Origin: Amycolatopsis tucumanensis
GTDB lineage: Bacteria > Actinomycetota > Actinomycetes > Mycobacteriales > Pseudonocardiaceae
Assembly (NCBI RefSeq): GCF_021654135.1
Contig: NZ_JAKGSD010000010.1
Coordinates: 34,886 to 98,885, forward strand
Reading direction: 5' to 3'
Length of the DNA: 64,000 bases
Shown here: one piece after another, positions 8,029-17,450 of the stretch
Position numbering within the stretch: position 1 is the first letter of the stretch
Layout of the letters: each line of letters starts with the position of its first letter
The notes under the pieces: generated by a model
Seen by the model: only the letters and a program-made list of their open reading frames with translations
The model's database searches: none
What the model was told of the DNA's origin: nothing
Made by a program: the position numbers and the translations under genes

Positions 8029-9420
8029 GTGCCCCACTACGACCTGGTGATCGTCGGAACCGGCTCGGGGAACTCGATCCTCGATCCCCGTTTCGCGGGC
8101 TGGAAGACGGCGATCGTGGAGAAGGGCGTGTTCGGCGGCACGTGCCTGAACGTCGGGTGCATCCCGACGAAGATGTTCGTGCACGCAGCGGACGTCGCCG
8201 CGACGCCGTCGGTGGCCGGCCGGTTCGGCGTCGACGAGACGCTGGACAAGGTGCGCTGGACCGACGTGCGCGACCGGATCTTCGGCCGCATCGACCCGAT
8301 CGCCGAGGGCGGGCGCGAGTACCGGAAGAGCCACGAGGACAACGCCGGCGTCACCGTCTACGAGGGCCAGGGGCGGTTCACCGGGCACAAGGAGCTGACG
8401 GTGTCGTTCGCGGACGGGCGGCCGGACGAGGTCGTCACCGCGGACAAGTTCGTGCTCGCCGCGGGCGGCCGGCCGGTGGTGCCGGACCTGCCCGGCCTCG
8501 AGGACGTCCGCTACCACACGTCGGACACGGTGATGCGGCTCGACGCGCTGCCCGCGCGGATGGTGCTCATCGGCAGCGGGTTCATCGCCGCGGAGTTCGC
8601 GCACGTGTTCCGCTCGTTCGGGGTCGAGGTCACGCTGGTGGCCCGGTCCGGCGCGTTGCTGCGCGGCGAGGACTTCGACATCAGTGAGCGGTTCACCGAG
8701 CTGGCGGCGCAGCGGTTCGACGTGCGGCTCAACCGGAAGGCCGTGCGGGTGCGGTCGTCGGGCACGGGTGTCGCGGTGGAGCTGGAGGGGCCGTCGGGCG
8801 CCGAGACCGTCGAGGCGGACGAGCTGCTGATCGCCGTCGGGCGCCGGCCGAACACCGACCTGCTGGACGTGGCCGCGACGGGCGTGACGACGACCGAGGC
8901 GGGGCACGTCGTGGTCGACGACCACCAGCAGACCGCGGTCGAGGGCATCTACGCGCTGGGCGACATCTCGTCGCCGTACGAGCTGAAGCACGTCGCGAAC
9001 CACGAGGCGCGGGTCGTGCAGCACAACCTGCTGAACCCGGAGTCGCCGATGACGGCCGACCACCGGTTCGTGCCGCACGCGGTGTTCACTTCGCCGCAGA
9101 TCGCCTCGGTGGGCCTGACCGAGCAGGAGGCGCAGGCGCGGGGCGTGCCGTACGTGACGTCCAAACAGGATTATGCGGGCATCGCGTACGGCTGGGCGAT
9201 GGAGGACACCAGCGGTTTCGCGAAGCTGCTGGCCGATCCGTCGACCGGGCAGCTGATCGGTGCACACATCATCGGCCCGCAGGCGCCGACGGTGATCCAG
9301 CCGCTGATCCAGGCGATGAGCTTCGGCCTCGACGCGAAGTCCATGGCGCGCGGCCAGTACTGGATCCACCCGGCGATGCCCGAGCTGATCGAGAACGCGC
9401 TGCTCAACCTGCCGCTCTGA
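8029..9420 (+). CDS. mtr: Mycothione (mycothiol disulfide) reductase
   Basis: FAD/NADPH disulfide oxidoreductase of 463 residues that reduces oxidised mycothiol, the actinobacterial thiol buffer. The GTG at 8029 has GGGAGG upstream. FAD motif VGTGSGN at residues 9-15, redox pair CLNVGC (Cys39/Cys44), NADPH-binding IGSGFIAAEF, the LGDISS FAD segment, and the C-terminal IHPAMPELIENALL with the active-site His. The match to mycothione reductases over glutathione reductases rests on the whole N-terminus and the actinobacterial context. The gene ends at a 13 bp perfect hairpin. Confidence 0.92.
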   Translation: MPHYDLVIVGTGSGNSILDPRFAGWKTAIVEKGVFGGTCLNVGCIPTKMFVHAADVAATPSVAGRFGVDETLDKVRWTDVRDRIFGRIDPIAEGGREYRKSHEDNAGVTVYEGQGRFTGHKELTVSFADGRPDEVVTADKFVLAAGGRPVVPDLPGLEDVRYHTSDTVMRLDALPARMVLIGSGFIAAEFAHVFRSFGVEVTLVARSGALLRGEDFDISERFTELAAQRFDVRLNRKAVRVRSSGTGVAVELEGPSGAETVEADELLIAVGRRPNTDLLDVAATGVTTTEAGHVVVDDHQQTAVEGIYALGDISSPYELKHVANHEARVVQHNLLNPESPMTADHRFVPHAVFTSPQIASVGLTEQEAQARGVPYVTSKQDYAGIAYGWAMEDTSGFAKLLADPSTGQLIGAHIIGPQAPTVIQPLIQAMSFGLDAKSMARGQYWIHPAMPELIENALLNLPL

Positions 9421-9428
9421 GCAGGCGT

Positions 9429-9459
9429 CCGGCGCACTTCCCCGACGGAAGTGCGCCGG
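9429..9459. terminator. Hairpin behind mtr
   Basis: Perfect 13 bp stem CCGGCGCACTTCC / GGAAGTGCGCCGG with a 5-base loop, 8 bases after the mtr stop and without a T-run. It may also block transcripts arriving from the convergent MFS gene. Confidence 0.6.
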
Positions 9460-9464
9460 CGCGG

Positions 9465-9598
9465 TCAGACGTAGCGCGGCCGGTCAGCGAGACGTGCAGG
9501 CATCGGCTATCACCGAGGTGTCCCGGTAGAACGGATGCACCTCGGCGATCCGCCCGTGCTCGGCCGGGCGCTGGCGGGAATCAGACGTAGCGCGGCCG
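9465..9598. repeat. 18 bp direct repeat of the MFS gene 3' end
   Basis: TCAGACGTAGCGCGGCCG occurs at 9465-9482 and again at 9581-9598. The second copy is the genuine 3' end of the MFS gene (stop codon plus last residues). The first is an orphan copy 116 bases away. A short gene remnant lies between them. Confidence 0.85.
9484..9577 (-). pseudogene. C-terminal remnant of a small SnoaL/NTF2-like protein
   Basis: The minus strand reads HGRIAEVHPFYRDTSVIADA followed by a stop at 9484. This resembles the C-terminus of SnoaL-like (NTF2-fold) proteins, in which a GRI-E...YWDT-type strand is conserved. No start and no room for the rest of the domain exist, so it would be a leftover fragment between two copies of an 18 bp repeat. 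The family call rests on a short motif. Confidence 0.35.
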
Positions 9599-10795
9599 CC
9601 CCGCGAAGAAGCCGAACACCATCTGCCCCACGACCACGGCCAGCAGCATCGCGAACGGCACGCTCCACCCGTGCGTCACGTCGTGCAGCAGGCCGAACAG
9701 GAACGGGCCCACCGCGGCCAGCAGGTAGCCGATCCCCTGCGCCATCGCGGACAGCTTCGCCGTCTCCGCACCCGTGCGGGCGCGCAGCGCGATCGTGGTC
9801 AGCGCGAGCGAGAACACGGCCATCCCGATGCCCAGGAAGATCGACCACAGCAGCGGCGCGGCCTCCGGCGCGACCATCAGGCCGGTCACGCCCGCGATCC
9901 CGAACACGCCGAGCAGCAGGATCCACCCGCTCTGGCTGCCCCGCTTCGCGGCCAGCGGCGGCACGATCAGGCTCACCGGCAGGCCGAGCAGCGACACCAG
10001 GCCCATCAGCAGGCCCGCGTCGGCGCGGCTGACGCCCGCGTCCATCAGCACCTGCGGCAGCCAGCCCATCACGATGTAGGCCAGGCAGGCCTGCAGGCCG
10101 AAGAAGATCGTCACGACCCACGCCAGCGGGCTGCGGAACAGCGAGCGCGCGGCAGTCGCGTTCTCACCGGACGTCGGGCCGCCGGGCCGGGTGCGCGCGG
10201 CGGCCAGCCACAGCACGAGCGCCGCCACGGCCAGCGCCGCCCAGCTGCCGAGCCCGGGGCGCCACCCGCCGAACGCGCTGTCCAGCGGCGGCGTCAGCGC
10301 GGAGCCGAGCGCGCCGCCGGCCTGCAGCGCGCCGGTGTAGAGGCCGGTCATCAGGCCGATCCGCGTCGCGAAGGACTCCTTGACCACGACCGGGATCAGC
10401 ACGTTCGCCAGCGCGATTCCCGCGGTGCCGATCAGCGTCCCGCCCAGCACCACCAGCGGCCCGTCGAGCACCCGCAGCACCAGGCCGCCGGCCAGCAACG
10501 CGAGCGCGAGCGCCACGGCCACCGCGATGCCCAGTCGGCGGGCGACCACCGGCGCGGTCAGGCCGGCGAGCGCGAAGCACAGGCCGGGCGCGGTCGTCAG
10601 CGCACCGGCCCACGTCGCGGACGCCCCCAGCGTGTCGCGCATCTCGTCGAGCACCGCGCCGACGCTGGTCACCGCCGGCCGCAGGTTCAGCGCGGCGAGC
10701 AGAACCGCCACGCCGAGCAACCCGGTGCCGATGAGCACGCGGGACGCGGGGACGCGCGTCTTCTCCTGCACCGATGCCTCATCATTGACCGTCAC
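9581..10795 (-). CDS. MFS transporter, CynX/NimT type
   Basis: Major facilitator of 404 residues with about 12 hydrophobic segments. The N-terminal LAALNLRPAVTSVGAVL is typical of the CynX/NimT (cyanate/2-nitroimidazole) subfamily, whose members export small anions or drugs; the substrate is unknown here. The GTG at 10795 gives a short cytoplasmic lead before the first helix; a later GTG is possible. It is divergent, across 48 bases, from a GntR/FadR-type regulator that probably controls it. The last 18 bases are duplicated downstream. Confidence 0.85.
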   Translation of the reverse strand: MTVNDEASVQEKTRVPASRVLIGTGLLGVAVLLAALNLRPAVTSVGAVLDEMRDTLGASATWAGALTTAPGLCFALAGLTAPVVARRLGIAVAVALALALLAGGLVLRVLDGPLVVLGGTLIGTAGIALANVLIPVVVKESFATRIGLMTGLYTGALQAGGALGSALTPPLDSAFGGWRPGLGSWAALAVAALVLWLAAARTRPGGPTSGENATAARSLFRSPLAWVVTIFFGLQACLAYIVMGWLPQVLMDAGVSRADAGLLMGLVSLLGLPVSLIVPPLAAKRGSQSGWILLLGVFGIAGVTGLMVAPEAAPLLWSIFLGIGMAVFSLALTTIALRARTGAETAKLSAMAQGIGYLLAAVGPFLFGLLHDVTHGWSVPFAMLLAVVVGQMVFGFFAGRPRYV

Positions 10796-10843
10796 AGAGG
10801 CTAGTATGACAAACGTAGGATGATCGGGTGAAGGGATATCCCC

Positions 10844-11512
10844 GTGCCACTCGCCACGACCCGCCGGACCGGTCTCGTCGACCAGGTGATCGGGCAGCTC
10901 AGGGACGCCATCGCGCAGGGCGAATGGCCGATCGGGCAACGGATACCCACTGAGGCGGCGCTCGCCGAGAGCCTCGGTGTGGGACGCAACACGGTCCGCG
11001 AAGCCGTGCGCGCGCTCGCGCACAGCGGCCTGCTGGAGGTGCGCCAGGGCGACGGCACCTACGTGCGCGCGACCAGTGAGGTGTCCGGCGCGATCCGCCG
11101 GCTCTGCGGCTCGGAGCTGCGCGAGGTGCTCGGCGTGCGGCGGGCGCTGGAAGTCGAGGCAGCGCGGCTGGCGGCGACCGTCCGCACCGAAGAGGAGCTG
11201 GCGGCCATCACGGAACTGCTGGACCGGCGCGACGCGGCCTACCGCGTCGAGGAGATCGAGACGTACGTGCGCGCCGACACCGAGTTCCACCTCGCTGTCG
11301 TGCGCGCCGCCCACAACGAGCTGCTCACCGAGCTCTACCGCGGCATCCTGGAGGCCGTGACCGCGAGTGTCGCGGCCACGACGGACACCCGCCTGCCGGA
11401 GTCGGAGGCGATCGGCCACCGCGGCCTGCTGGAGGCCATCGCGGCGCGTGACGCCGAGCGCGCGATGGCCGAGGCCGCGGGTTTCCTGGACTCCCTGATC
11501 AGGGAAGCGTGA
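10844..11512 (+). CDS. GntR-family regulator, FadR subfamily
   Basis: Transcription factor of 222 residues. The N-terminal winged helix (about 8-75) shows [41 protein letters not shown], and the all-helical FCD effector domain follows, with metal-ligand type residues in the [15 protein letters not shown] segment. GTG start at 10844 behind AAGGGA. FCD regulators usually repress a neighbouring catabolic or transport gene until a small acid binds, and the divergent MFS gene is the obvious target. The 3' end overlaps map by 14 bases convergently. Confidence 0.9.
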   Translation: MPLATTRRTGLVDQVIGQLRDAIAQGEWPIGQRIPTEAALAESLGVGRNTVREAVRALAHSGLLEVRQGDGTYVRATSEVSGAIRRLCGSELREVLGVRRALEVEAARLAATVRTEEELAAITELLDRRDAAYRVEEIETYVRADTEFHLAVVRAAHNELLTELYRGILEAVTASVAATTDTRLPESEAIGHRGLLEAIAARDAERAMAEAAGFLDSLIREA

Positions 11513-12356
11513 GGATCTCCGCGCCGGTCGCGGTCACCACCAGGGTGTGCTCGAACTGGGCCGTCCAGCTCTTGTCCTTGGTGGTGACCGTCCAGTCGTC
11601 GTCCCAGATGTCGTAGTCGATGGAGCCCAGGGTGATCATCGGCTCGATCGTGAAGGTCATGCCCTCCTCGATCACCGTGGTCACCGACGGGTCCTCGTAG
11701 TGCAGCACGGTCGGCGCGGTGTGGAAGGACGGGCCGACGCCGTGGCCGGTGAAGTCCCGCACCACGCCGTAGCCGAAGCGCTTGGCGTAGGACTCGATGA
11801 CGCGGCCGATCACGTTCAGCTGGCGTCCCGGCCGCACGGCCTTGATCGCGCGCATCGTCGCCTCGTGGGTGCGCTCGACCAGCAGCCGCACCTCCTCCGA
11901 GACGTCACCGGCGCAGAACGTGGCGTTCGTGTCGCCGTGCACGCCGCCGATGTAGGCGGTGACGTCGATGTTGCAGATGTCGCCGTCCTGGATCACCGTC
12001 GAGTCCGGGATGCCGTGGCAGATGACCTCGTTGAGCGAGGTGCAGCAGGACTTCGGGAAGCCGCGGTAGCCCAGGGTCGACGGGTAGGCGTGGTGGTCGA
12101 GCAGGAACTCGTGCACCACCTTGTCGACGTCGTCGGTGGTGTTGCCCGGCTTGACGGCCTTGCCGCCCTCCTCCAGAGCCTGCGCCGCGATCTTGCCGGC
12201 CACCCGCATGGCCTCGATGACCTCGGGCGTGCGCACCCCGTTGCCGGTGTCCCGCTTCGGCGCCGGCTTGTCCACGTATTCGGGGCGCGGAATGCTGGCT
12301 GGCACGGGGCGGCGCGGCGTCTGGACGCCAGGGGTCAACGGAGCACGCTGGGACAT
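11499..12356 (-). CDS. map: Methionine aminopeptidase, type I
   Basis: Cobalt/iron-type metallopeptidase of 285 residues that removes the initiator Met. It has the pita-bread fold with metal ligands visible in [24 protein letters not shown], in the HGVGPSFH segment and in the GMTFTIEPM and FEHTLVV segments. About 40 residues of Pro-rich N-terminal extension ([20 protein letters not shown]) match the MapB/MetAP1c class of M. tuberculosis (Rv2861c), where a PxxP-like lead is thought to contact the ribosome. It opens the conserved map-GNAT-ispG-rip1-dxr block, here reduced compared with mycobacteria. Confidence 0.94.
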   Translation of the reverse strand: MSQRAPLTPGVQTPRRPVPASIPRPEYVDKPAPKRDTGNGVRTPEVIEAMRVAGKIAAQALEEGGKAVKPGNTTDDVDKVVHEFLLDHHAYPSTLGYRGFPKSCCTSLNEVICHGIPDSTVIQDGDICNIDVTAYIGGVHGDTNATFCAGDVSEEVRLLVERTHEATMRAIKAVRPGRQLNVIGRVIESYAKRFGYGVVRDFTGHGVGPSFHTAPTVLHYEDPSVTTVIEEGMTFTIEPMITLGSIDYDIWDDDWTVTTKDKSWTAQFEHTLVVTATGAEILTLP

Positions 12357-12401
12357 GACTCCACCCTACGACCCCCGCGGGCGGCGCGGCCGTGAGCCCG
12401 G

Positions 12402-13262
12402 TCAGAACAGCACGGTCGCGTACCGGCCGACCTGCCTGAACCCGATGCGCCGGTACGCGGCGAGCGCGGGGCTGTTGAAGCTGTTCACGTACAGGCTGGC
12501 GGTGCGGCCGAGCCCGTTGACGAGCCGGCTCACCACGGCCGCCGTGCCGGACGTGCCGAGGCCGTGCCCGCGCCGGTCCGGCCGCACCCAGACCCCCTGG
12601 ATCTGGCCGACGCTGCGGGACATCGCGCCGATCTCGGCCTTGAACACGACCTCGCCGTTCTCGAACCGGGCGAAGGCGCGGCCGCTGGAGATCAGTTCCG
12701 CGACGCGGGCGCGGTAGCTCACGCCACCGTCGCCGGCGCGCGGGTCGACGCCGACCTCCTCGATGAACATCGCGATCGCGGCAGGCAGGTACCGCTCCAG
12801 CTCGTCCGGGCGCACCGGGCGCACCAGCGGGTCCGGCTCCACCGCGGGCTGGGCGTCCATCGCCATCAGCGGCTGGTCCTCGCGGACCTCGCGAGCCGGG
12901 CCCCACTCCCCCGCCAGCTCGTCCCACAGGCCGAGGACCTGCTCGGCCGGGCCGACCAGCGAGGAGCACACGCGCTGCTTGCGCAGGGCCCGGTCGGCGA
13001 AGGACCGCAGGGCCGCGGCGTTGCCGCGCAACGGGATCAGGTTCGGGCCGGAAAAGCACAGTCCGGGCAGCCGGCCACCGCGGGCGCCGCGGTAGTCGGC
13101 GGCCCACAGCTCGCCGCCGAGGCGCCAGGGGTCCAGACCGGCCACCTCGACGCGCGCGCTGACCATGCAACTGGCCACCGGGTCCGCCGCGAGCACGGCG
13201 CGGACCACGGGATGATCCCGATCACTGAGCAGCCGTGCACCGGCAAGCCGCAACACATCCAC
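12402..13262 (-). CDS. GNAT acetyltransferase with N-terminal DUF4081 domain
   Basis: Two-domain protein of 286 residues: an N-terminal DUF4081-type region (about 1-135) and a C-terminal GNAT domain with motif VWVRPDRRGHGLGTSGTAAVV and the closing YVNSFNSPALAAYRRIGF. The orthologue in M. tuberculosis, Rv2867c, sits immediately beside ispG; here three inserted genes separate them. Substrate unknown. Its conserved neighbourhood with isoprenoid and site-2-protease genes suggests a housekeeping role, which is inference. Confidence 0.88.
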   Translation of the reverse strand: MDVLRLAGARLLSDRDHPVVRAVLAADPVASCMVSARVEVAGLDPWRLGGELWAADYRGARGGRLPGLCFSGPNLIPLRGNAAALRSFADRALRKQRVCSSLVGPAEQVLGLWDELAGEWGPAREVREDQPLMAMDAQPAVEPDPLVRPVRPDELERYLPAAIAMFIEEVGVDPRAGDGGVSYRARVAELISSGRAFARFENGEVVFKAEIGAMSRSVGQIQGVWVRPDRRGHGLGTSGTAAVVSRLVNGLGRTASLYVNSFNSPALAAYRRIGFRQVGRYATVLF

Positions 13263-13304
13263 CAGATTGCCAGATGGAGTGGTGGATCGGGAAATCGTGG
13301 GGGA

Positions 13305-13700
13305 TCAAGGGGCCCCGCGGTAGGTCCCGAAGGTCCACAGGTTGCCCTCCGGATCGCGGGCGGTGAACGTGTGCGAGCCGTAATCGGTGTCGTGGAGCGG
13401 CGCGACGATCTCCGCGCCGGCCTGGCGCACGCGGTCGTGGATCTCGTCGACCTGGTCGGTGACCACGTACGCGGAGCCGGCGTGCTTCGTGTCGCCGTGG
13501 ACGCCCTCGGTGTGGCTGGTGCTGCCGAACATGACGCCGCCGCCCTCGGGCCAGCGCAGCTCGACGTGGGTGATCTGCCCGTCCTCCCCCGGCACGACGA
13601 GCGCCTCGCGGAAGCCGAACACCTCGGTGAGGAACGTCAGCGCGGCGTGCGCGTCGTCGTAGCGGAAGGCGGGCCAGACGGTGGGTGGGTTTTCGCTCAT
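13305..13700 (-). CDS. VOC-family (glyoxalase/bleomycin-resistance fold) protein
   Basis: Small single-domain VOC protein of 131 residues. It keeps the FRYDDAHAALTFLTEVFGF start, a YVVTDQVDEIHDRVRQAGAEIV helix and the C-terminal FTARDPEGNLWTFGTY signature with the metal-ligand Glu region. It is the second gene of a two-gene unit: its ATG overlaps the stop of the AraC-type gene by 4 bases (ATGA). VOC proteins may be isomerases, dioxygenases or drug-binding proteins, and the activity cannot be told from sequence. Confidence 0.85.
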   Translation of the reverse strand: MSENPPTVWPAFRYDDAHAALTFLTEVFGFREALVVPGEDGQITHVELRWPEGGGVMFGSTSHTEGVHGDTKHAGSAYVVTDQVDEIHDRVRQAGAEIVAPLHDTDYGSHTFTARDPEGNLWTFGTYRGAP

Positions 13701-14527
13701 GCCTGCGAGTCTGCGTCCGCGGCGGCGTGGCGGTCTTGGAGGAACGGGAGCTCCTCGGTGATCCAGGTGCGAGGCGTGCACCCGGCCAGTGCGCGCCACT
13801 CGTTGGACAGGTGGGCCTGGTCGTAGAAGCCGCAGTCGACGGCGAGGGTGGCGAGGTCCGTGGGCGCCTCGCGGAGCCTGCTGATGGCGCGTTCGAAGCG
13901 CAGCACGCGGGCGGCCTGCTTGGGCGGCAGGCCCAGCTCGCGGCGGAAGCGTTCGGCGAAGTGGCGGCGGCTCCAGCCGACCTCGGCGGCGAGGTCCTCC
14001 ACGCGGATCAGACCGCCCGCCGCGGTGAGGCGGCGCCACGCCCAGCCGACCTCCCGGGCGGGCCGGCGGTCGGCGAGGGCGCCGCGGAAGGCGTCGTCGA
14101 GGATGCCGAAGCGGTCCGCCCAGGTGGGCGCCTCCGCGAGTTGCTCGGCGAGGTGCTTCGGGCCCAGCTCGCCGAGGTCGACGACGCAGCCGGACAGGTC
14201 GGCCGCGGAGACGTGGAACAGGGCGGGCACGGCGAGCGGGTCGATCTCGACGTGGATGCCCGACTGGAAGGCGTCCTGGGCGATGAGGGCGGGCGCGGTG
14301 TGCATGCCGCCGACCGCGGCGGTGAAGCGGCCGGGCGACTGGTCCGGGCGGGGCATGCCGGTGAAGCGGATCGGCTCGGCGAGGCTGATGACGAGGGTGA
14401 CGTGCCGGGAGGGCAGCCCGCGGTGGGTGCCGAGGGTCACGCCGTGCTGCGTGTAGCCGATGTAGCGCGTGATCGCGGGCCGCAACTGCGGGTGCGGCGC
14501 GCGAACAGCCCACTCGGCGGCGGCCAT
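13697..14527 (-). CDS. AraC-family transcriptional regulator
   Basis: Regulator of 276 residues with an N-terminal sensing region and a C-terminal AraC helix-turn-helix pair (about 165-262: VEDLAAEVGWSRRHFAERFRRELG and ATLAVDCGFYDQAHLSNEWRALAGCTP). Translationally coupled by a 4-base overlap to the downstream VOC gene, the natural target or effector partner. The AraC/VOC pair interrupts the DUF4081-ispG adjacency found in mycobacteria, so it looks like an inserted module. Confidence 0.88.
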   Translation of the reverse strand: MAAAEWAVRAPHPQLRPAITRYIGYTQHGVTLGTHRGLPSRHVTLVISLAEPIRFTGMPRPDQSPGRFTAAVGGMHTAPALIAQDAFQSGIHVEIDPLAVPALFHVSAADLSGCVVDLGELGPKHLAEQLAEAPTWADRFGILDDAFRGALADRRPAREVGWAWRRLTAAGGLIRVEDLAAEVGWSRRHFAERFRRELGLPPKQAARVLRFERAISRLREAPTDLATLAVDCGFYDQAHLSNEWRALAGCTPRTWITEELPFLQDRHAAADADSQA

Positions 14528-14530
14528 CGC

Positions 14531-14905
14531 TCAGAACTCGGTGGTCTCCAGCCGGATCCCGAACGGATCGCCGACCTCGACCGACTGCCCGAAGGGGACC
14601 CGCACCGTGCGGCTGTCCGGAACGGCGTCGCGAGGCACCACGCAGAGATCCGGCACGTAGATGCTCCCGGTCGCCCGGATACCGACACCCAGCGTCTGGA
14701 GAATGCCGCAACCATCCAGCTCGGCCGACGCGAGCGCGTCGTGCACCGAGCTCGCGGTCAGGTTGTGCTGTCCGGTGGGTGGCGGGGTCATGCAGATCCC
14801 CTCGGCGGTGAGCTCCGGCCGCCAGCCCTCCGGCACGTGCAGTTCGCGCCAGATGTCCAGCGCTCGGTTCCAGGCCGTCTCGGGACGTGCGAACGCGGTG
14901 CTCAT
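14531..14905 (-). pseudogene. Uma2-family nuclease-like gene with an internal deletion
   Basis: Open frame of 124 residues that keeps the beginning of a Uma2 (DUF820, PD-(D/E)xK fold) protein (EGICMTPPPTGQHN and GSIYVPDLCVVPRDAV) and its end (TVRVPFGQSVEVGDPFGI). The usual middle of about 60 residues, with the VEVxSPSN...KxxxY part of the nuclease centre, is missing, while the reading frame is kept. Full Uma2 proteins are about 185-190 residues. It is therefore probably inactive, unless it has been kept as a truncated binding protein. Start ATG 14905. Uma2 genes are very numerous in Amycolatopsis and Streptomyces; their role is unknown. Confidence 0.65.
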
Positions 14906-14944
14906 CGACCCACTCCCGTTCTGCCGGGGCCCTCTGCCAGGAGG

Positions 14945-16096
14945 CTAGCTCACCGTGACGACGGGCGAACCGCTTCCTTCCGCGTCCCCCGCCTCCTCGG
15001 CGATCCGCATCGCCTCTTCGATCAGCGTCTCGACGATCTGGTGCTCCGGCACGGTCTTGATGACCTCGCCCTTGACGAAGATCTGGCCCTTGCCGTTGCC
15101 GCTCGCCACGCCGAGGTCGGCCTCGCGCGCCTCACCGGGGCCGTTCACCACGCAGCCCATCACCGCGACGCGCAGCGGGACCTCCATGCCCTCCAGGCCC
15201 GCGGTGACCTCGTCGGCCAGCTTGTAGACGTCCACCTGCGCCCGCCCGCACGACGGGCACGACACGATTTCCAGCTTCCGCGGCCGCAGGTTCAGCGACT
15301 GCAGGATCTGGATGCCGACCTTGACCTCCTCGACCGGCGGCGCGGACAGCGACACGCGGATGGTGTCGCCGATGCCCTGCCGCAGCAGCGCGCCGAACGC
15401 CACCGCCGACTTGATCGTGCCCTGGAACGCCGGGCCGGCCTCGGTGACGCCGAGGTGCAGCGGGTAGTCGCACTGCTCGGCGAGGATCTCGTACGCCCGG
15501 ACCATGATCACCGGGTCGTTGTGCTTGACCGAGATCTTGATGTCGTGGAAGTCGTGCTCGGCGAACAGCGACGCCTCCCACAGCGCCGACTCGGCCAGCG
15601 CCTCCGGCGTCGCCTTGCCGTACTTCTTCATCAGCCGCGGGTCCAGGGAACCGGCGTTGACCCCGATCCGGATGGGCGTGCCGTGGTCCTTCGCCGCCTG
15701 GGCGATCTCCTTGACCTTGTCGTCGAACTTCTTGATGTTGCCCGGGTTCACCCGCACCGCGGCGCAGCCGGCCTCGATCGCGGCGAACACGTACTTGGGC
15801 TGGAAGTGGATGTCCGCGATGACCGGGATCTGCGACTTCTTCGCGATCGCGGGCAACGCCTCGGCGTCGTCCGCGGACGGGCAGGCCACGCGCACGATGT
15901 CGCAGCCGGCCGCGGTGAGCTGCGCGATCTGCTGCAGCGTCGCGTTCACGTCCGCGGTCAGGGTGGTCGTCATGGACTGCACCGAGATCGGGTGTTCACT
16001 GCCGACGCCGACGTTGCCCACCATGAGCTGGCGCGTCTTGCGGCGCTCGGACAGCACGGGGGCGGGGAGGGCGGGCATACCAAGCTCGACGCTCAT
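14945..16096 (-). CDS. ispG: 4-hydroxy-3-methylbut-2-en-1-yl diphosphate synthase
   Basis: [4Fe-4S] enzyme of the MEP isoprenoid pathway, 383 residues, converting ME-cPP to HMBPP. Cluster ligands are visible in [12 protein letters not shown] and in [10 protein letters not shown]; the TIM-barrel part starts with [22 protein letters not shown] chose ATG 16096 ([11 protein letters not shown]) since it matches the mycobacterial N-terminus and has AGAGGA upstream; a longer start at 16147 is possible. It neighbours rip1 and dxr as in M. tuberculosis Rv2868c-Rv2870c, so two MEP enzymes flank a protease. A GC-rich palindrome lies in the 127-base gap before it. Confidence 0.95.
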   Translation of the reverse strand: MSVELGMPALPAPVLSERRKTRQLMVGNVGVGSEHPISVQSMTTTLTADVNATLQQIAQLTAAGCDIVRVACPSADDAEALPAIAKKSQIPVIADIHFQPKYVFAAIEAGCAAVRVNPGNIKKFDDKVKEIAQAAKDHGTPIRIGVNAGSLDPRLMKKYGKATPEALAESALWEASLFAEHDFHDIKISVKHNDPVIMVRAYEILAEQCDYPLHLGVTEAGPAFQGTIKSAVAFGALLRQGIGDTIRVSLSAPPVEEVKVGIQILQSLNLRPRKLEIVSCPSCGRAQVDVYKLADEVTAGLEGMEVPLRVAVMGCVVNGPGEAREADLGVASGNGKGQIFVKGEVIKTVPEHQIVETLIEEAMRIAEEAGDAEGSGSPVVTVS

Positions 16097-16223
16097 CGAA
16101 TCCTCTACGGCGTGAGACGGGCTGCTGACGTTGTCCAGCTTACTCACAGGCCGGGCCCGCCCCGGTGGTGACCAGCCGGAGTGAGTTACCCCGCGCGGGG
16201 CCCTGACCTGCGAAGACCTGGCG

Positions 16224-17447
16224 TTACTGCAGCCTGATCGGGTTGACGATGTCGGCGGTGACGGTGAGCAGGGTTACGGCGCCGCCGATCAGCACCAGCA
16301 CCACGGTGACCGCGGACAGCTTCGAGTAGTCGACCGGGCCACCGGCGGCCTTGCCGCGCAGCTTGCGGATCCAGTCGCGGACGCGTTCGTACCAGACGAT
16401 CGCGATGTGCCCGCCGTCCAGCGGCAGCAGCGGCAGCAGGTTGAACACGCCGACGAAGAAGTTCAGGCTGGCCAGCAGCAGCAGGAACAGCGACCACAGC
16501 CCGGCCTCGACGGCCTCGCCGCCGATGCGGCTCGCGCCGACCACGCTGACCGGCGTGTTCGGGTCGCGCTCGCCGCCGAAGATCGACGACACCACCGCCG
16601 GGATGCGCTCGGGGAACTCGATCAGCCGCTGCCAGGTCTGCACGAACATGTCGCCGGTGAACGAGGCCGCGCCACCGATCGCGGTGATCGCGTTGTACTC
16701 CAGCGTGTTCGGGAAGGTCACGCCGATCGAGCCGACGGTGACGATCTTCTCCGGGCCGCTGGGGTTGGCCGGGTCGGTGACCGGGCGGTCGACGCGCACG
16801 ACATCGACGGTCAGCGGCACGATCTGCCCGTTGCGGTCGACCTCGAACCGGGTCGGGCCGGACAGGTTCTGGATCAGGGCCGTGACGTCGGCGTAGGTCT
16901 CGGTGCGCTGGCCGTTGACCGAGACGATCTCGTCGCCGGGCTGGATGCCGCCGTTCTTGGCCGGCGCCGCGTCGCCCGGCCGGCACACCGGGTTCGCGTA
17001 CTCCTCGTCGGTGGTCGCGCTGCGCACGCACTCGGAGACGGACGAGATCTGCGGCTTGCCGACGACCGCGTTGGGCAGGCCCATCGTGGCGGCCATCAGG
17101 TACAGCACGACGAAGCCGAGGATGAAGTGCGTGACCGACCCGGCGGCCATCACGACGGTGCGCTTCCAGGTCTTGAAGCGCCACATCGCGCGCGGCGCCT
17201 CGTCCGGCGTCACCTCGTCCAGCGCGGTCATGCCCGCGATGTCGCAGAACCCGCCGAGCGGGATCCACTTCAGGCCGTACTCCGTCTCGCCGCGGCGGAA
17301 GGAGAACACCTTCGGGCCGAACCCGACGAAGTAGCGGCGGACCTTCATGCCGAACGCCTTGGCGGTCAGCATGTGACCCGCCTCGTGCAGTGCGACGGAC
17401 ACGCAGATGCCCAGCGCGAACAGCACGACTCCGAAAACGTAGGCCAC
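16224..17447 (-). CDS. rip1: Site-2 intramembrane metalloprotease, RseP/Rip1 family (M50)
   Basis: Membrane zinc protease of 407 residues that cuts anti-sigma factors and other membrane proteins. Active site HEAGH is at residues 21-25 in the first helix; the second zinc motif is in [13 protein letters not shown] near residue 350. A PDZ-like domain with [14 protein letters not shown] lies between, after an extra Cys-containing loop ([18 protein letters not shown]). GTG start at 17447, three bases from the dxr stop, so the two genes are cotranscribed. The orthologue Rv2869c controls several sigma pathways in mycobacteria; targets here are unknown. Confidence 0.93.
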   Translation of the reverse strand: MAYVFGVVLFALGICVSVALHEAGHMLTAKAFGMKVRRYFVGFGPKVFSFRRGETEYGLKWIPLGGFCDIAGMTALDEVTPDEAPRAMWRFKTWKRTVVMAAGSVTHFILGFVVLYLMAATMGLPNAVVGKPQISSVSECVRSATTDEEYANPVCRPGDAAPAKNGGIQPGDEIVSVNGQRTETYADVTALIQNLSGPTRFEVDRNGQIVPLTVDVVRVDRPVTDPANPSGPEKIVTVGSIGVTFPNTLEYNAITAIGGAASFTGDMFVQTWQRLIEFPERIPAVVSSIFGGERDPNTPVSVVGASRIGGEAVEAGLWSLFLLLLASLNFFVGVFNLLPLLPLDGGHIAIVWYERVRDWIRKLRGKAAGGPVDYSKLSAVTVVLVLIGGAVTLLTVTADIVNPIRLQ

Positions 17448-17450
17448 CCG

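Noticed and set aside
10796..10843. Palindromic FadR-type operator between the MFS and GntR genes
   Set aside because: The 48-base gap shows only weak partial repeats (GTATGAC, GTAGGATGA); no convincing dyad.
13685..16171. Long plus-strand open frame opposite AraC, Uma2 and ispG
   Set aside because: Shadow of minus-strand genes; its Arg/Gly/Asp-rich translation has no recognisable family.
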